This document shows, one piece after another, positions 1 through 5,696 of a stretch of DNA of 5,696 bases. The stretch's first letter is position 1; each line of letters starts with the position of its first letter. The notes under the pieces are model-generated. The model searched no databases and was not told the DNA's origin. It saw only the letters and a list, made by a program, of their open reading frames with translations. The position numbers and the translations under genes are program-made. The DNA is taken from NCBI GenBank assembly GCA_011391285.1, contig JAABQU010000053.1:1-5696 (forward strand), in the 5' to 3' direction. This DNA comes from Thiobacillus sp. (GTDB taxonomy: Bacteria > Pseudomonadota > Gammaproteobacteria > Burkholderiales > Thiobacillaceae).

Positions 1-2775
1 TTCGGCCTGCGCCATTGCGGCAGCCTGGTCGCCCGCTTCGATCCAGAACGCAATGCCGGATTCACCCGCGCGCGCCAGCAGGGTGCCGGGCGGCAGCTGC
101 GCAGGAAGTATCTGCGCGAATTCGCGCAGGATGGGGATGCGGATGGCTTCTCCAGCCGATTCGCCAGCTGGGGTGCTGATGTCGAACTGGATCACGCCGA
201 TGGCATAGCCTCCGTCCCGTTCCTGGCTGCGCAGCCAGTTGCGGCGCACCGCGCGGAAGAAATTCTTGCGGTTGGCGAGCCCGGTGGCGGGGTCGTGCGA
301 GGACTGCCACAGCAGGTCGCGCTGCATCTTCTGGATCATTGCGCTGTAGGAGCGGTCCATCAGCGGCAGTTCCAGGTCTTCGGTCCACTGTGCCTCGTCG
401 TTTTCCAGCGATTGCAGCAAGCTCTGGCGCTTGAGGTCGAGCTTCTTGATGCCACGGTAGTTGGCGAACACGTAAACCGGCGGCTGATCACCGATCCAGA
501 TCAGGTTGAGCGGGGTGTTCAGCGTCTTGAACTGCAGCCAGTCGCCGACACGCAGACGCTCGGCCAGGTTGTCCTGGGCTTCGGTGAGCGGCTCGCTGAC
601 GGCGTCGTTGAGACGGGCGGCGACCGGGGTGTGCTGATGCTGGAACCTGTCTTCATCGAACAGCGCGGTTGCAAGCTGGTCGACGATGCGGTCCTGGGCG
701 AACTTGTCGGCACACACCTGGGTGAGCGCATGGTCGATGCGCTGCAGCAGGGTCTGGATTTCGTTGGCGGTAGGCGCTTCGGTTCGTTCCGGATCCAGCC
801 ACGTGCACAGCTGCTGCAATACCTGCCAGGTCGCGCGCGCCTCGTCACTGTCAGCGCCGTGGCGTATTTCTGCAATCAGCAGAACATTGCGCCAGCCGCC
901 GTTGAGCAGTTCGATCACGGCATTGGGTACCGGACGCTCTTCCAGTCGCGCCAGCAGTTCACGCAGGATGCGCTGCTTGACGACTTCCGCATTCTGGCGG
1001 CCCTCGCACATTTCCTGAAGGCGGAAAACACGCGCGGCGCGCTCGTTCAGGAGCGGCTTGACCACGCGCTCCAGCTGGGTGCGCGCTTCCTCGAACACGC
1101 CCGGATTCTTGTCGGCTTCGGCATTGATGCGGTCGGTCCAGCGGCTCATCAGCCGCAGCAGACGCGCGTCCGTGATCTTGCCGTCGTCATCCGCCACCAT
1201 GCTGATGCGGTCGAGCGTGTTCAGCACCTTGTGCGCCGGGTGGGCCGGTGAACTGAGAAATTGCGGATCGGCCATCGCCAGCTTGATCAGGCTGGCTTCA
1301 AGTTGCTGGAAAAACGGCTGCATCCCTTCGCTGACTGATTTCTCGGCGTGCATGGTGTCGAACAGTGCGCCGAACATGTCGACCGAACGCTGCATGTCCT
1401 GGGTGACGGCGGACGGCAGTGCGCCCGCGGCGGCAAGGCGTTGCAACACCGGAGAGTGCGCTACGCCGGTTGTGCCTGCCATCGTGGCCTGACCACCCAC
1501 TCCCGATGCTGGACCGCCCTGGCCGGTGTAACCGGGCATGATGTTGCCGGGCGTGGCCGTGGCGGCAGGCAAGGCTCCCGGAGGGGCAGGTGTGGCTGTG
1601 GGCTGGCCACGGAAGAAGTCCAGCAACGATCCGGTCAGGCGACTGAGGGCGCCTTGCTGCGGTCGGGTAGCGGGCGTGGGCGAAGAAGGGAGGGCGGACT
1701 GCGCGGGTTCGGCAACACTGGGGACGGACGCCGGTGCGGAGGCGTGTGATTCCGTCGTGTCAGCTTGTGCGAATTCGGCCTCGGCCTGCGAAATGGGCAA
1801 CAGTGCCAGCAACTCGGCATAGAGCGGGGCCAGCAGGTCGGACAACACATCGCGCAGCACGCCATAGGCTACCTGCCGTGCGCGTGCCAGTACCGGCACC
1901 TCCTGCAGTGCGCTGCGATAGGCGTGGCCGATCACGGCGGGCCCGAAGGGGTTGTTGCTGTGATCGCAGGCAAAATTGAACAATTGCCCGATGCGCGGCT
2001 CGATTTCGAGAAGTTGGTCGCGGAACAGCTCTTCAAGTTTGTTGGCTTCCGACGATGTGGCGAGCCAGTCCTCGAAGTCCAGTTCGTCGACCAGGGCCAG
2101 TCCACCATCCTGGGTGTCACGGGTGGCCTGGGTCTGCACTGGACGGGCCTGGCTCAGTGCATCCATCACCTGTTGCACGAAGCGGGTTTGCAGACCTGCC
2201 GCATGTCGGCCGAATTCCTGCACCGCGCTCAGCAGGCCGCTGTGTTCGGCAATGCCGGAGGCGTTTATTGCTGCCAGATTCAGTTTGTCGCCCAGCATGC
2301 GCATGACCTGATCGTGCGCATGCAACAGGGTTTCGTTGAGAAGCGTCGTGCTGATTTCGCGAAGTCGTGGTGAGGCATCCGAGGCCGGCAAGGCAGCCAG
2401 TTTTTGCCGATGGCTGGCCATGCGCAGTTTTTGCAGGGACCGCAACGCATCGACCGGCTGGCGGATAAACACGACACCAATGCCTTGCGGGCTCAGGCGC
2501 TTGAGCTTGGCGGGAACTCGGAAAGTCTGGATTGTGTCGTTCAAGGCCGGGGTGAAGACGACTTCCACCGCGTCATCCGTACGTTTGGCCAGCGAGGTGA
2601 TCGCTGTATCCGCATGGGTGAATTTGAGGAACAGGCCCCCCTGGCAAAAATCGTGGATTTCACAGGCAATATCAGCGTGACCCGGCTGCGAGATGACGGC
2701 CACCTGCGACACCTTGAAACGCTTGTCGCGTCGCAATTCCCGGTCGGGATACTGGTTGCCTGTGCCGTTTGTCAT
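1..2775 (-). CDS. DUF1631-family protein with PilZ-like N-terminus and degenerate GGDEF-like C-terminus (3' end beyond window)
   Basis: The minus strand is open for 925 codons from an ATG at 2775-2773 to the left edge, so the C-terminus is missing. An AAGGGA ribosome site (2784-2789) lies 8 nt upstream of the ATG, and no in-frame start was found further upstream. Residues about 11-115 look like a PilZ cyclic-di-GMP-binding domain: an RxxxR motif (R15, R19) is followed by DFCQGG (42-47), where Cys replaces the usual Ser of DxSxxG. Residues about 135-330 and 440-800 are helical and resemble the DUF1631 family; 340-440 is an Ala/Pro/Gly/Thr-rich linker. Residues 827-836 (HDPATGLANR) match the opening signature of GGDEF domains and are followed by VIQFD (861-865). 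The GGDEF loop itself reads AGESG (903-907), so cyclase activity is unlikely. No signal peptide or membrane segment is apparent, which suggests a cytoplasmic protein. It is divergent from aroG. Its biological role is not known to me; a link to cyclic-di-GMP signalling is inferred from the domains. Confidence 0.85.
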   Translation of the reverse strand, partial: MTNGTGNQYPDRELRRDKRFKVSQVAVISQPGHADIACEIHDFCQGGLFLKFTHADTAITSLAKRTDDAVEVVFTPALNDTIQTFRVPAKLKRLSPQGIGVVFIRQPVDALRSLQKLRMASHRQKLAALPASDASPRLREISTTLLNETLLHAHDQVMRMLGDKLNLAAINASGIAEHSGLLSAVQEFGRHAAGLQTRFVQQVMDALSQARPVQTQATRDTQDGGLALVDELDFEDWLATSSEANKLEELFRDQLLEIEPRIGQLFNFACDHSNNPFGPAVIGHAYRSALQEVPVLARARQVAYGVLRDVLSDLLAPLYAELLALLPISQAEAEFAQADTTESHASAPASVPSVAEPAQSALPSSPTPATRPQQGALSRLTGSLLDFFRGQPTATPAPPGALPAATATPGNIMPGYTGQGGPASGVGGQATMAGTTGVAHSPVLQRLAAAGALPSAVTQDMQRSVDMFGALFDTMHAEKSVSEGMQPFFQQLEASLIKLAMADPQFLSSPAHPAHKVLNTLDRISMVADDDGKITDARLLRLMSRWTDRINAEADKNPGVFEEARTQLERVVKPLLNERAARVFRLQEMCEGRQNAEVVKQRILRELLARLEERPVPNAVIELLNGGWRNVLLIAEIRHGADSDEARATWQVLQQLCTWLDPERTEAPTANEIQTLLQRIDHALTQVCADKFAQDRIVDQLATALFDEDRFQHQHTPVAARLNDAVSEPLTEAQDNLAERLRVGDWLQFKTLNTPLNLIWIGDQPPVYVFANYRGIKKLDLKRQSLLQSLENDEAQWTEDLELPLMDRSYSAMIQKMQRDLLWQSSHDPATGLANRKNFFRAVRRNWLRSQERDGGYAIGVIQFDISTPAGESAGEAIRIPILREFAQILPAQLPPGTLLARAGESGIAFWIEAGDQAAAMAQAE

Positions 2776-2859
2776 AATCCTGTTCCCTTGTTGTGCGGCA
2801 ATGATGAGGTGTGAGTGCCGCCCATTATTACGGCATTAATTAGCCGAAATTGAAAGCGG

Positions 2860-2889
2860 TTGGCGCGGGGCGGCGGGTTTTGATAGACT
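2860..2889 (+). promoter_or_regulatory. Candidate sigma-70 promoter for the aroG leader transcript
   Basis: TTGGCG (2860-2865) and TAGACT (2884-2889) each match 4 of 6 consensus bases and are 18 nt apart. A start 6-8 nt after the -10 box would fall at about 2895-2897, essentially on the leader-peptide ATG. The match is weak. It is proposed mainly because a promoter must lie upstream of the leader peptide and this is the best-placed pair. Confidence 0.35.
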
Positions 2890-2896
2890 GGTGCAC

Positions 2897-2965
2897 ATGA
2901 AATTGGCCACGCTGTTCTTTTTTAGCTGCTTTTATCCCACGCCCAGGGCGGTCGGGAGGCGCTGA
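2897..2965 (+). CDS. Phe-rich leader peptide of the aroG attenuator (22 aa)
   Basis: This short frame (ATG 2897, TGA 2963-2965) starts MKLAT and continues LFFFSCFYP. It has four Phe codons (2915, 2918, 2921, 2930) and one Tyr codon (2933) within seven consecutive codons. Three of the four Phe codons are TTT, whereas all eight Phe codons in the neighbouring aroG are TTC, so the cluster does not reflect local codon preference. The frame ends 25 nt before the 5' arm of an intrinsic terminator and overlaps sequences that can pair with it. This is the layout of classical amino-acid attenuators such as the enteric pheA leader. The peptide is expected to have no function of its own; its translation senses charged tRNA-Phe, perhaps also tRNA-Tyr. 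Only a weak ribosome site (GGTG, 2890-2893) precedes it. Confidence 0.8.
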   Translation: MKLATLFFFSCFYPTPRAVGRR

Positions 2966-3014
2966 AGCGAATAGCAACGCCTTAACGAAACCGCCAGCCT
3001 GCTGGCGGTTTTTT
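2936..3014 (+). promoter_or_regulatory. Phe-responsive transcription attenuator of aroG (alternative hairpins)
   Basis: Three mutually exclusive pairings can be drawn by eye. Hairpin 1:2 pairs CGCC (2940-2943) with GGCG (2947-2950). The antiterminator 2:3 pairs GGCGGT (2947-2952) with ACCGCC (2990-2995), with AGGCG (2957-2961) pairing CGCCT (2978-2982) nested inside it. The terminator 3:4 pairs 2988-2997 with 3002-3011. A ribosome stalled on the Phe/Tyr codons at 2930-2935 would cover region 1, leaving 2947-2952 free to capture the terminator's 5' arm so that transcription continues into aroG. A ribosome that reaches the stop codon at 2963 would cover region 2 and let the terminator form. The geometry is seen in the sequence; the regulatory behaviour is inferred from known attenuators. 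The pairing energies have not been computed. Confidence 0.75.
2988..3014 (+). terminator. Intrinsic terminator in the aroG leader
   Basis: AAACCGCCAG (2988-2997) pairs perfectly with CTGGCGGTTT (3002-3011) around a CCTG loop, giving a 10-bp stem with a GC-rich core. A run of six T residues occupies 3009-3014. Flanking CTTAACG (2981-2987) can also pair, with one bulge, to CGTTTAAG (3015-3022), so read-through RNA could form an even longer stem. The terminator lies upstream of aroG rather than after a gene, which fits a role as attenuator. Confidence 0.85.
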
Positions 3015-3069
3015 CGTTTAAGCCGCGGCAGGTCAGCCCTAATGCGCCCTAGACAAACCGGAGCCGAAC

Positions 3070-4146
3070 ATGACTGCCACCCGAACCGACGACACCCGCA
3101 TCGAACAAAGCGGCGAACTGCTTGCCCCGATGCAGATCATGCGCGAACTGCGTGCCAACGAAACCGTGCACGCGCATGTCGCGCATGCACGCAGCGCCAT
3201 TCATGACGTGCTGCGCGGGGCGGACGACCGCATGTTCATCGTCGTCGGCCCGTGCTCCATCCATGATCCTGACGCCGCGCTGGAGTATGCGAGGAAGCTG
3301 AAACCGCTGGCCGATGAACTGGCGCACGACCTCATCATCGTGATGCGCGTGTATTTCGAGAAGCCGCGCACCACTGTGGGCTGGAAGGGCCTGATCAACG
3401 ACCCGCATCTGGACGAGAGCTTCGACATCAACGAAGGCCTGCGGCTGGCGCGCAAGCTGCTGCTGGACGTCAACGAAATCGGCCTGCCGTGCGCGACCGA
3501 GTTCCTCGACCTGATTTCCCCGCAGTACATCGCTGACCTGGTGAGCTGGGGCGCGATCGGTGCGCGCACCACCGAGTCGCAGTCGCACCGCCAGCTGGCG
3601 TCCGGGCTGTCGTGCCCGGTGGGGTTCAAGAACGGCACCGACGGTAGCCTCAGGATCGCCGTCGATGCAATCAAGGCGGCAGCGGCGCGCCATCATTTCA
3701 TCTCCATCACCAAGTCGGGCCACGTCGGGGTGTTCAGCACCTCCGGCAACGAGGATACCCATGTCATCCTGCGCGGCGGCAAGGCGCCCAACTACGATGC
3801 CGCGAGTGTCAACCTGGCGTGCAGCGAGCTCGCCGCCGCCGGCCTGCGCCAGCAGTTGATGATCGACTTCTCGCATGCCAATTCGAGCAAGCAGTATCAG
3901 CGGCAGATAGACGTCGGTGCCGAAGTCGCCGCGCAGGTGGCCGGGGGGGACGCACGCATCATCGGTGCGATGATCGAAAGCCACCTCAAACCCGGGCGCC
4001 AGGATCTGGTTTTGGGCCAGCCGCTGGAATACGCCATGTCGATCACTGACGCCTGCATCAGCTGGGACGACACCGCTCCGCTGCTGCGGATGCTGGCCGA
4101 TGCAGTAAAGAAACGCCGCCTGACGGTTCCCGGGGATGAGGAATAA
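3070..4146 (+). CDS. aroG: 3-deoxy-7-phosphoheptulonate (DAHP) synthase, class I, probably Phe-sensitive
   Basis: This enzyme condenses phosphoenolpyruvate with erythrose 4-phosphate to DAHP, the entry step of the shikimate pathway to Phe, Tyr and Trp, in the cytoplasm. The 358-residue length is typical of the AroG/AroF/AroH family. Characteristic blocks are GPCSIHD (60-66), EKPRTTVGWKGL (97-108), GARTTESQ (164-171), GFKNGTDG (185-192) and DFSHANS (266-272). Aligned by eye with E. coli AroG at an offset of one residue, the metal ligands are C62, H269, E303 and D327. Residues linked to feedback inhibition are also present: D147, P151 and S181. S212 occupies the position where Ser, as I recall, goes with Phe rather than Tyr sensitivity. 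The ATG has a GGAG site (3060-3063) 6 nt upstream. Expression is probably controlled by the attenuator in front of it. No terminator is visible before ffs. The family call is very secure; the Phe-specific isozyme assignment is inferred. Confidence 0.97.
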   Translation: MTATRTDDTRIEQSGELLAPMQIMRELRANETVHAHVAHARSAIHDVLRGADDRMFIVVGPCSIHDPDAALEYARKLKPLADELAHDLIIVMRVYFEKPRTTVGWKGLINDPHLDESFDINEGLRLARKLLLDVNEIGLPCATEFLDLISPQYIADLVSWGAIGARTTESQSHRQLASGLSCPVGFKNGTDGSLRIAVDAIKAAAARHHFISITKSGHVGVFSTSGNEDTHVILRGGKAPNYDAASVNLACSELAAAGLRQQLMIDFSHANSSKQYQRQIDVGAEVAAQVAGGDARIIGAMIESHLKPGRQDLVLGQPLEYAMSITDACISWDDTAPLLRMLADAVKKRRLTVPGDEE

Positions 4147-4160
4147 GCGCGCTTCCGGGT

Positions 4161-4166
4161 TAAAAT
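4161..4166 (+). promoter_or_regulatory. Candidate -10 element for ffs
   Basis: TAAAAT matches 5 of 6 bases of the sigma-70 -10 consensus and ends 4 nt before the predicted 5' end of the SRP RNA. No convincing -35 hexamer is seen at normal spacing; that position falls in the last codons of aroG. Confidence 0.45.
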
Positions 4167-4170
4167 GTGT

Positions 4171-4270
4171 GTGGCGGGTCTCCCCGCATGGATAAATCGT
4201 GAATCGGGTCAGGTCCGGAAGGAAGCAGCCACAGCGATCGATGCCAGTGCCGGGGGTAAGGCTCGCCACT
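4171..4270 (+). ncRNA. ffs: Signal recognition particle RNA, small bacterial (4.5S) type
   Basis: The SRP RNA core, which binds Ffh, is plain at 4207-4230: GGTCAGGTCC is followed by the GGAA tetraloop (4217-4220) and GGAAGCAGCC. The ends close into a long stem: GTGGCG (4171-4176) pairs with CGCCAC (4264-4269), CCCC (4182-4185) with GGGG (4252-4255), and GCA (4186-4188) with TGC (4248-4250). About 100 nt is close to the E. coli 4.5S RNA (114 nt). A T-rich tract (4270-4277) follows and probably helps transcription end. The RNA joins Ffh in targeting membrane and secreted proteins co-translationally to FtsY at the inner membrane. It begins 24 nt after the aroG stop codon and is followed by dnaX. 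The exact ends are estimated from the pairing. Confidence 0.95.
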
Positions 4271-4280
4271 TATTTTTCCG

Positions 4281-4379
4281 GGGGCTAGGAATTAGGATCT
4301 AGGGGCCAGGGTTCGCGGGGGGTGATCCGCGGATGCTGGTACCGCATTCCCTAGATCCTAGCCCCTTGATACTAGCCCC
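4281..4379. repeat. Degenerate 7-bp repeats in two opposed blocks, forming an inverted repeat
   Basis: The spacer between ffs and dnaX is highly structured. From 4281 to 4308 there are four consecutive heptads of consensus GGRDYYA (first unit GGGGCTA). From 4352 to 4379 four heptads run in the opposite orientation (TAGCCCC at 4359 and again at 4373). The blocks can pair through a perfect 12-bp stem, 4293-4304 with 4349-4360. Between them lies a perfect 10-nt palindrome, ATCCGCGGAT (4325-4334). No coding sequence is apparent. The block may be a genome-dispersed intergenic repeat; its function is unknown. Confidence 0.7.
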
Positions 4380-4386
4380 TGACCAC

Positions 4387-5696
4387 ATGACTGATCTCTT
4401 CGGCGATTCCGCATCCCCCGCACTTGCGCTGGCGCGCAAATGGCGGCCGCGCGGCTTCGCCGACCTCAAGGGACAGGCACATGTGGTGCAGGCGCTCTCC
4501 AACGCGCTCACCCAGGGCCGGCTGCATCACGCCTATCTGCTGACCGGCACGCGCGGGGTCGGCAAGACCACCCTGGCGCGGATTCTCGCCAAGTGCCTCA
4601 ACTGTGAATCCGGCGTCACCGCGACGCCGTGTGGCACGTGTTCGGCGTGCACCCAGATCGACGCCGGGCGCTTTGTCGACCTGCTCGAACTCGATGCGGC
4701 GTCGAACACCGGCGTCGACAACATGCGCGAGGTGCTCGACAACGCGCAGTACGCGCCGACGGTGGGGCGCTACAAGGTCTACATCATCGACGAAGTGCAC
4801 ATGCTGTCGAAACCGGCGTTCAACTCCATGTTGAAGACGCTGGAAGAGCCGCCCGCGCACGTGAAATTCATCCTTGCCACCACCGACCCGCAGAAGATTC
4901 CGGTGACGGTTTTGAGCCGCTGCCTGCAGTTCAACCTGAAGCCGATGACACCGGCGCTGGTGGCGCAGCATCTGGGCGAGGTGCTGGTGCAGGAAAACGT
5001 CGCGTATGAGCCGGCTGCGCTGAACCAGCTGGCACGCGCCGCCGCCGGCAGCATGCGTGACGCGCTGTCGCTCACCGACCAGGCGATTGCCTACGGCGGT
5101 GGCAAGGTGGAAGCGGCCGCGGTCGATGCCATGCTCGGCACGGTGCGCCGCGATTACCTGTTCGACCTGCTCGACGCGCTGGCGGTGCACGACGGCGATG
5201 CCTTGCTGGATCAGGCGCGCCGGCTGGCCGAACGCGGCATCGCCTTCGACGCTGCGTTGCAGGATCTGGGCAACCTGCTCACCCAGCTGGCGCTGCTGCT
5301 GCATGCGCCGGGGGCGGTGGACAGCAGTCTCGATGTCGAGCGGATGCAGGCTGCCGCCGCGCAGCTGGATTCCGAAACGATACAGCTGTACTACCAGATC
5401 GCGCTGAACGGCCGTCGTGACCTGCCGTATGAGCCCGACGAGTTCTCGGGTTTCTGCATGACGCTGTTGCGCATGCTGGCCTTTGCCCCAGGTGGCGCGA
5501 CGGCGGATCGCCCCGTGCCGATGCGCGCGGGGCCGGTCCCGCGCACTGAACCGGCCCCGCGCGCTGCCGCGCCCGCTGTGCCTCCCGCTGTGACCCCGCC
5601 AGCGGTTGCCAGCACTGCACCGGAAGCCGGGATCGTCCCACCCGAGCCGATCGTGGTATCCGAAACGCCGGCGCTCGTTGCCCGTGAATCCTCGCC
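4387..5696 (+). CDS. dnaX: DNA polymerase III subunit tau/gamma (clamp-loader ATPase), N-terminal 436 residues
   Basis: DnaX forms the motor of the clamp loader that places the beta sliding clamp on DNA; the tau form also links the polymerase cores to the helicase. The conserved ARKWRP start block (16-21) is followed by HHAYLLTGTRGVGKTT with Walker A GTRGVGKT (54-61). The zinc-site cysteines are C73, C82, C85 and C88. Walker B is IIDEVHML (133-140), then LKTLEEPP, ATTDPQK (164-170), the SRC motif with its arginine finger R178, and sensor-2 GSMRDALSLTDQA (221-233). Domain III (about 240-370) includes IQLYYQ and the MTLLRMLAF block. From about 370 the chain becomes a Pro/Ala-rich linker that runs off the right edge. 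No A-rich slippery site like that of E. coli dnaX lies in the visible part. The ATG at 4387 gives about nine more residues before LARKWRP than E. coli has. No Shine-Dalgarno is visible, so the start is less certain than the gene. Confidence 0.97.
   Translation, partial: MTDLFGDSASPALALARKWRPRGFADLKGQAHVVQALSNALTQGRLHHAYLLTGTRGVGKTTLARILAKCLNCESGVTATPCGTCSACTQIDAGRFVDLLELDAASNTGVDNMREVLDNAQYAPTVGRYKVYIIDEVHMLSKPAFNSMLKTLEEPPAHVKFILATTDPQKIPVTVLSRCLQFNLKPMTPALVAQHLGEVLVQENVAYEPAALNQLARAAAGSMRDALSLTDQAIAYGGGKVEAAAVDAMLGTVRRDYLFDLLDALAVHDGDALLDQARRLAERGIAFDAALQDLGNLLTQLALLLHAPGAVDSSLDVERMQAAAAQLDSETIQLYYQIALNGRRDLPYEPDEFSGFCMTLLRMLAFAPGGATADRPVPMRAGPVPRTEPAPRAAAPAVPPAVTPPAVASTAPEAGIVPPEPIVVSETPALVARESS

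Noticed and set aside
295..1251. A 318-codon plus-strand frame, and another at 1765-2373
   Set aside because: Both are antisense to the continuous 925-codon minus-strand gene, which has a ribosome site and recognisable PilZ and GGDEF-like motifs.
3036..3051. GCCCTA repeated with 10-nt spacing before the aroG ribosome site
   Set aside because: Two copies of a 6-mer are too short to call a repeat or an operator, although they recall the CCCTAG-rich spacer downstream.
3049..4269. A 406-codon open frame on the minus strand opposite aroG
   Set aside because: It lies wholly antisense to the unmistakable DAHP synthase and begins inside the SRP RNA. Its translation shows no recognisable family, and long antisense frames are common in GC-rich genes.
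4270..4277. A classical hairpin terminator after ffs
   Set aside because: There is a T-rich tract, but the only stem before it is the long terminal stem of the SRP RNA itself, so no separate terminator is listed.
4372..5304. A 310-codon open frame on the minus strand opposite dnaX
   Set aside because: It is antisense to well-conserved DnaX motifs and rich in Arg/Gln/His/Val in the way of a shadow frame.
5490..5696. Possible programmed frameshift site making the gamma form of DnaX
   Set aside because: The Pro/Ala-rich linker is reached, but no A-run or A-AAA-AAG-like slippery sequence is visible before the window ends, so nothing can be claimed.

Overview
The window looks like a GC-rich betaproteobacterial chromosome, probably Nitrosomonadales-like. 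This is inferred from gene content and protein character, not from any search. It holds three protein genes, a short leader-peptide gene and one RNA gene. Two genes run off the ends: a DUF1631-family gene at the left and dnaX at the right.

Left half (1-2775, minus strand): one uninterrupted reading frame of 925 codons, open at the left edge. It has an N-terminal PilZ-like domain, a long DUF1631-type helical middle with an Ala/Pro/Gly-rich linker, and a C-terminal GGDEF-like domain whose active-site loop is degenerate. It is probably a cyclic-di-GMP-linked protein of unknown precise role.

Divergent intergenic region (2776-3069): this is the most interesting part. It carries a complete candidate transcription attenuator for the downstream DAHP synthase gene. 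There is a 22-codon leader peptide with a Phe/Tyr cluster (LFFFSCFYP), mutually exclusive hairpins, and an intrinsic terminator with a T-run, all before the aroG start codon.

Centre (3070-4146, plus strand): aroG, a complete class I DAHP synthase with all metal ligands and the known feedback-site residues. It makes the first committed compound of the shikimate pathway. Phe would therefore act twice: on the enzyme, and through charged tRNA-Phe on transcription.

Right (4171-4270, plus strand): ffs, a 4.5S-type SRP RNA starting 24 nt after aroG. Next is a roughly 110-nt spacer built from degenerate 7-bp repeats in two opposed blocks. Then comes dnaX (4387 to the edge), the DNA polymerase III tau/gamma clamp-loader subunit, whose start codon abuts the repeats and has no visible Shine-Dalgarno. 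SRP RNA next to dnaX is a familiar bacterial neighbourhood.
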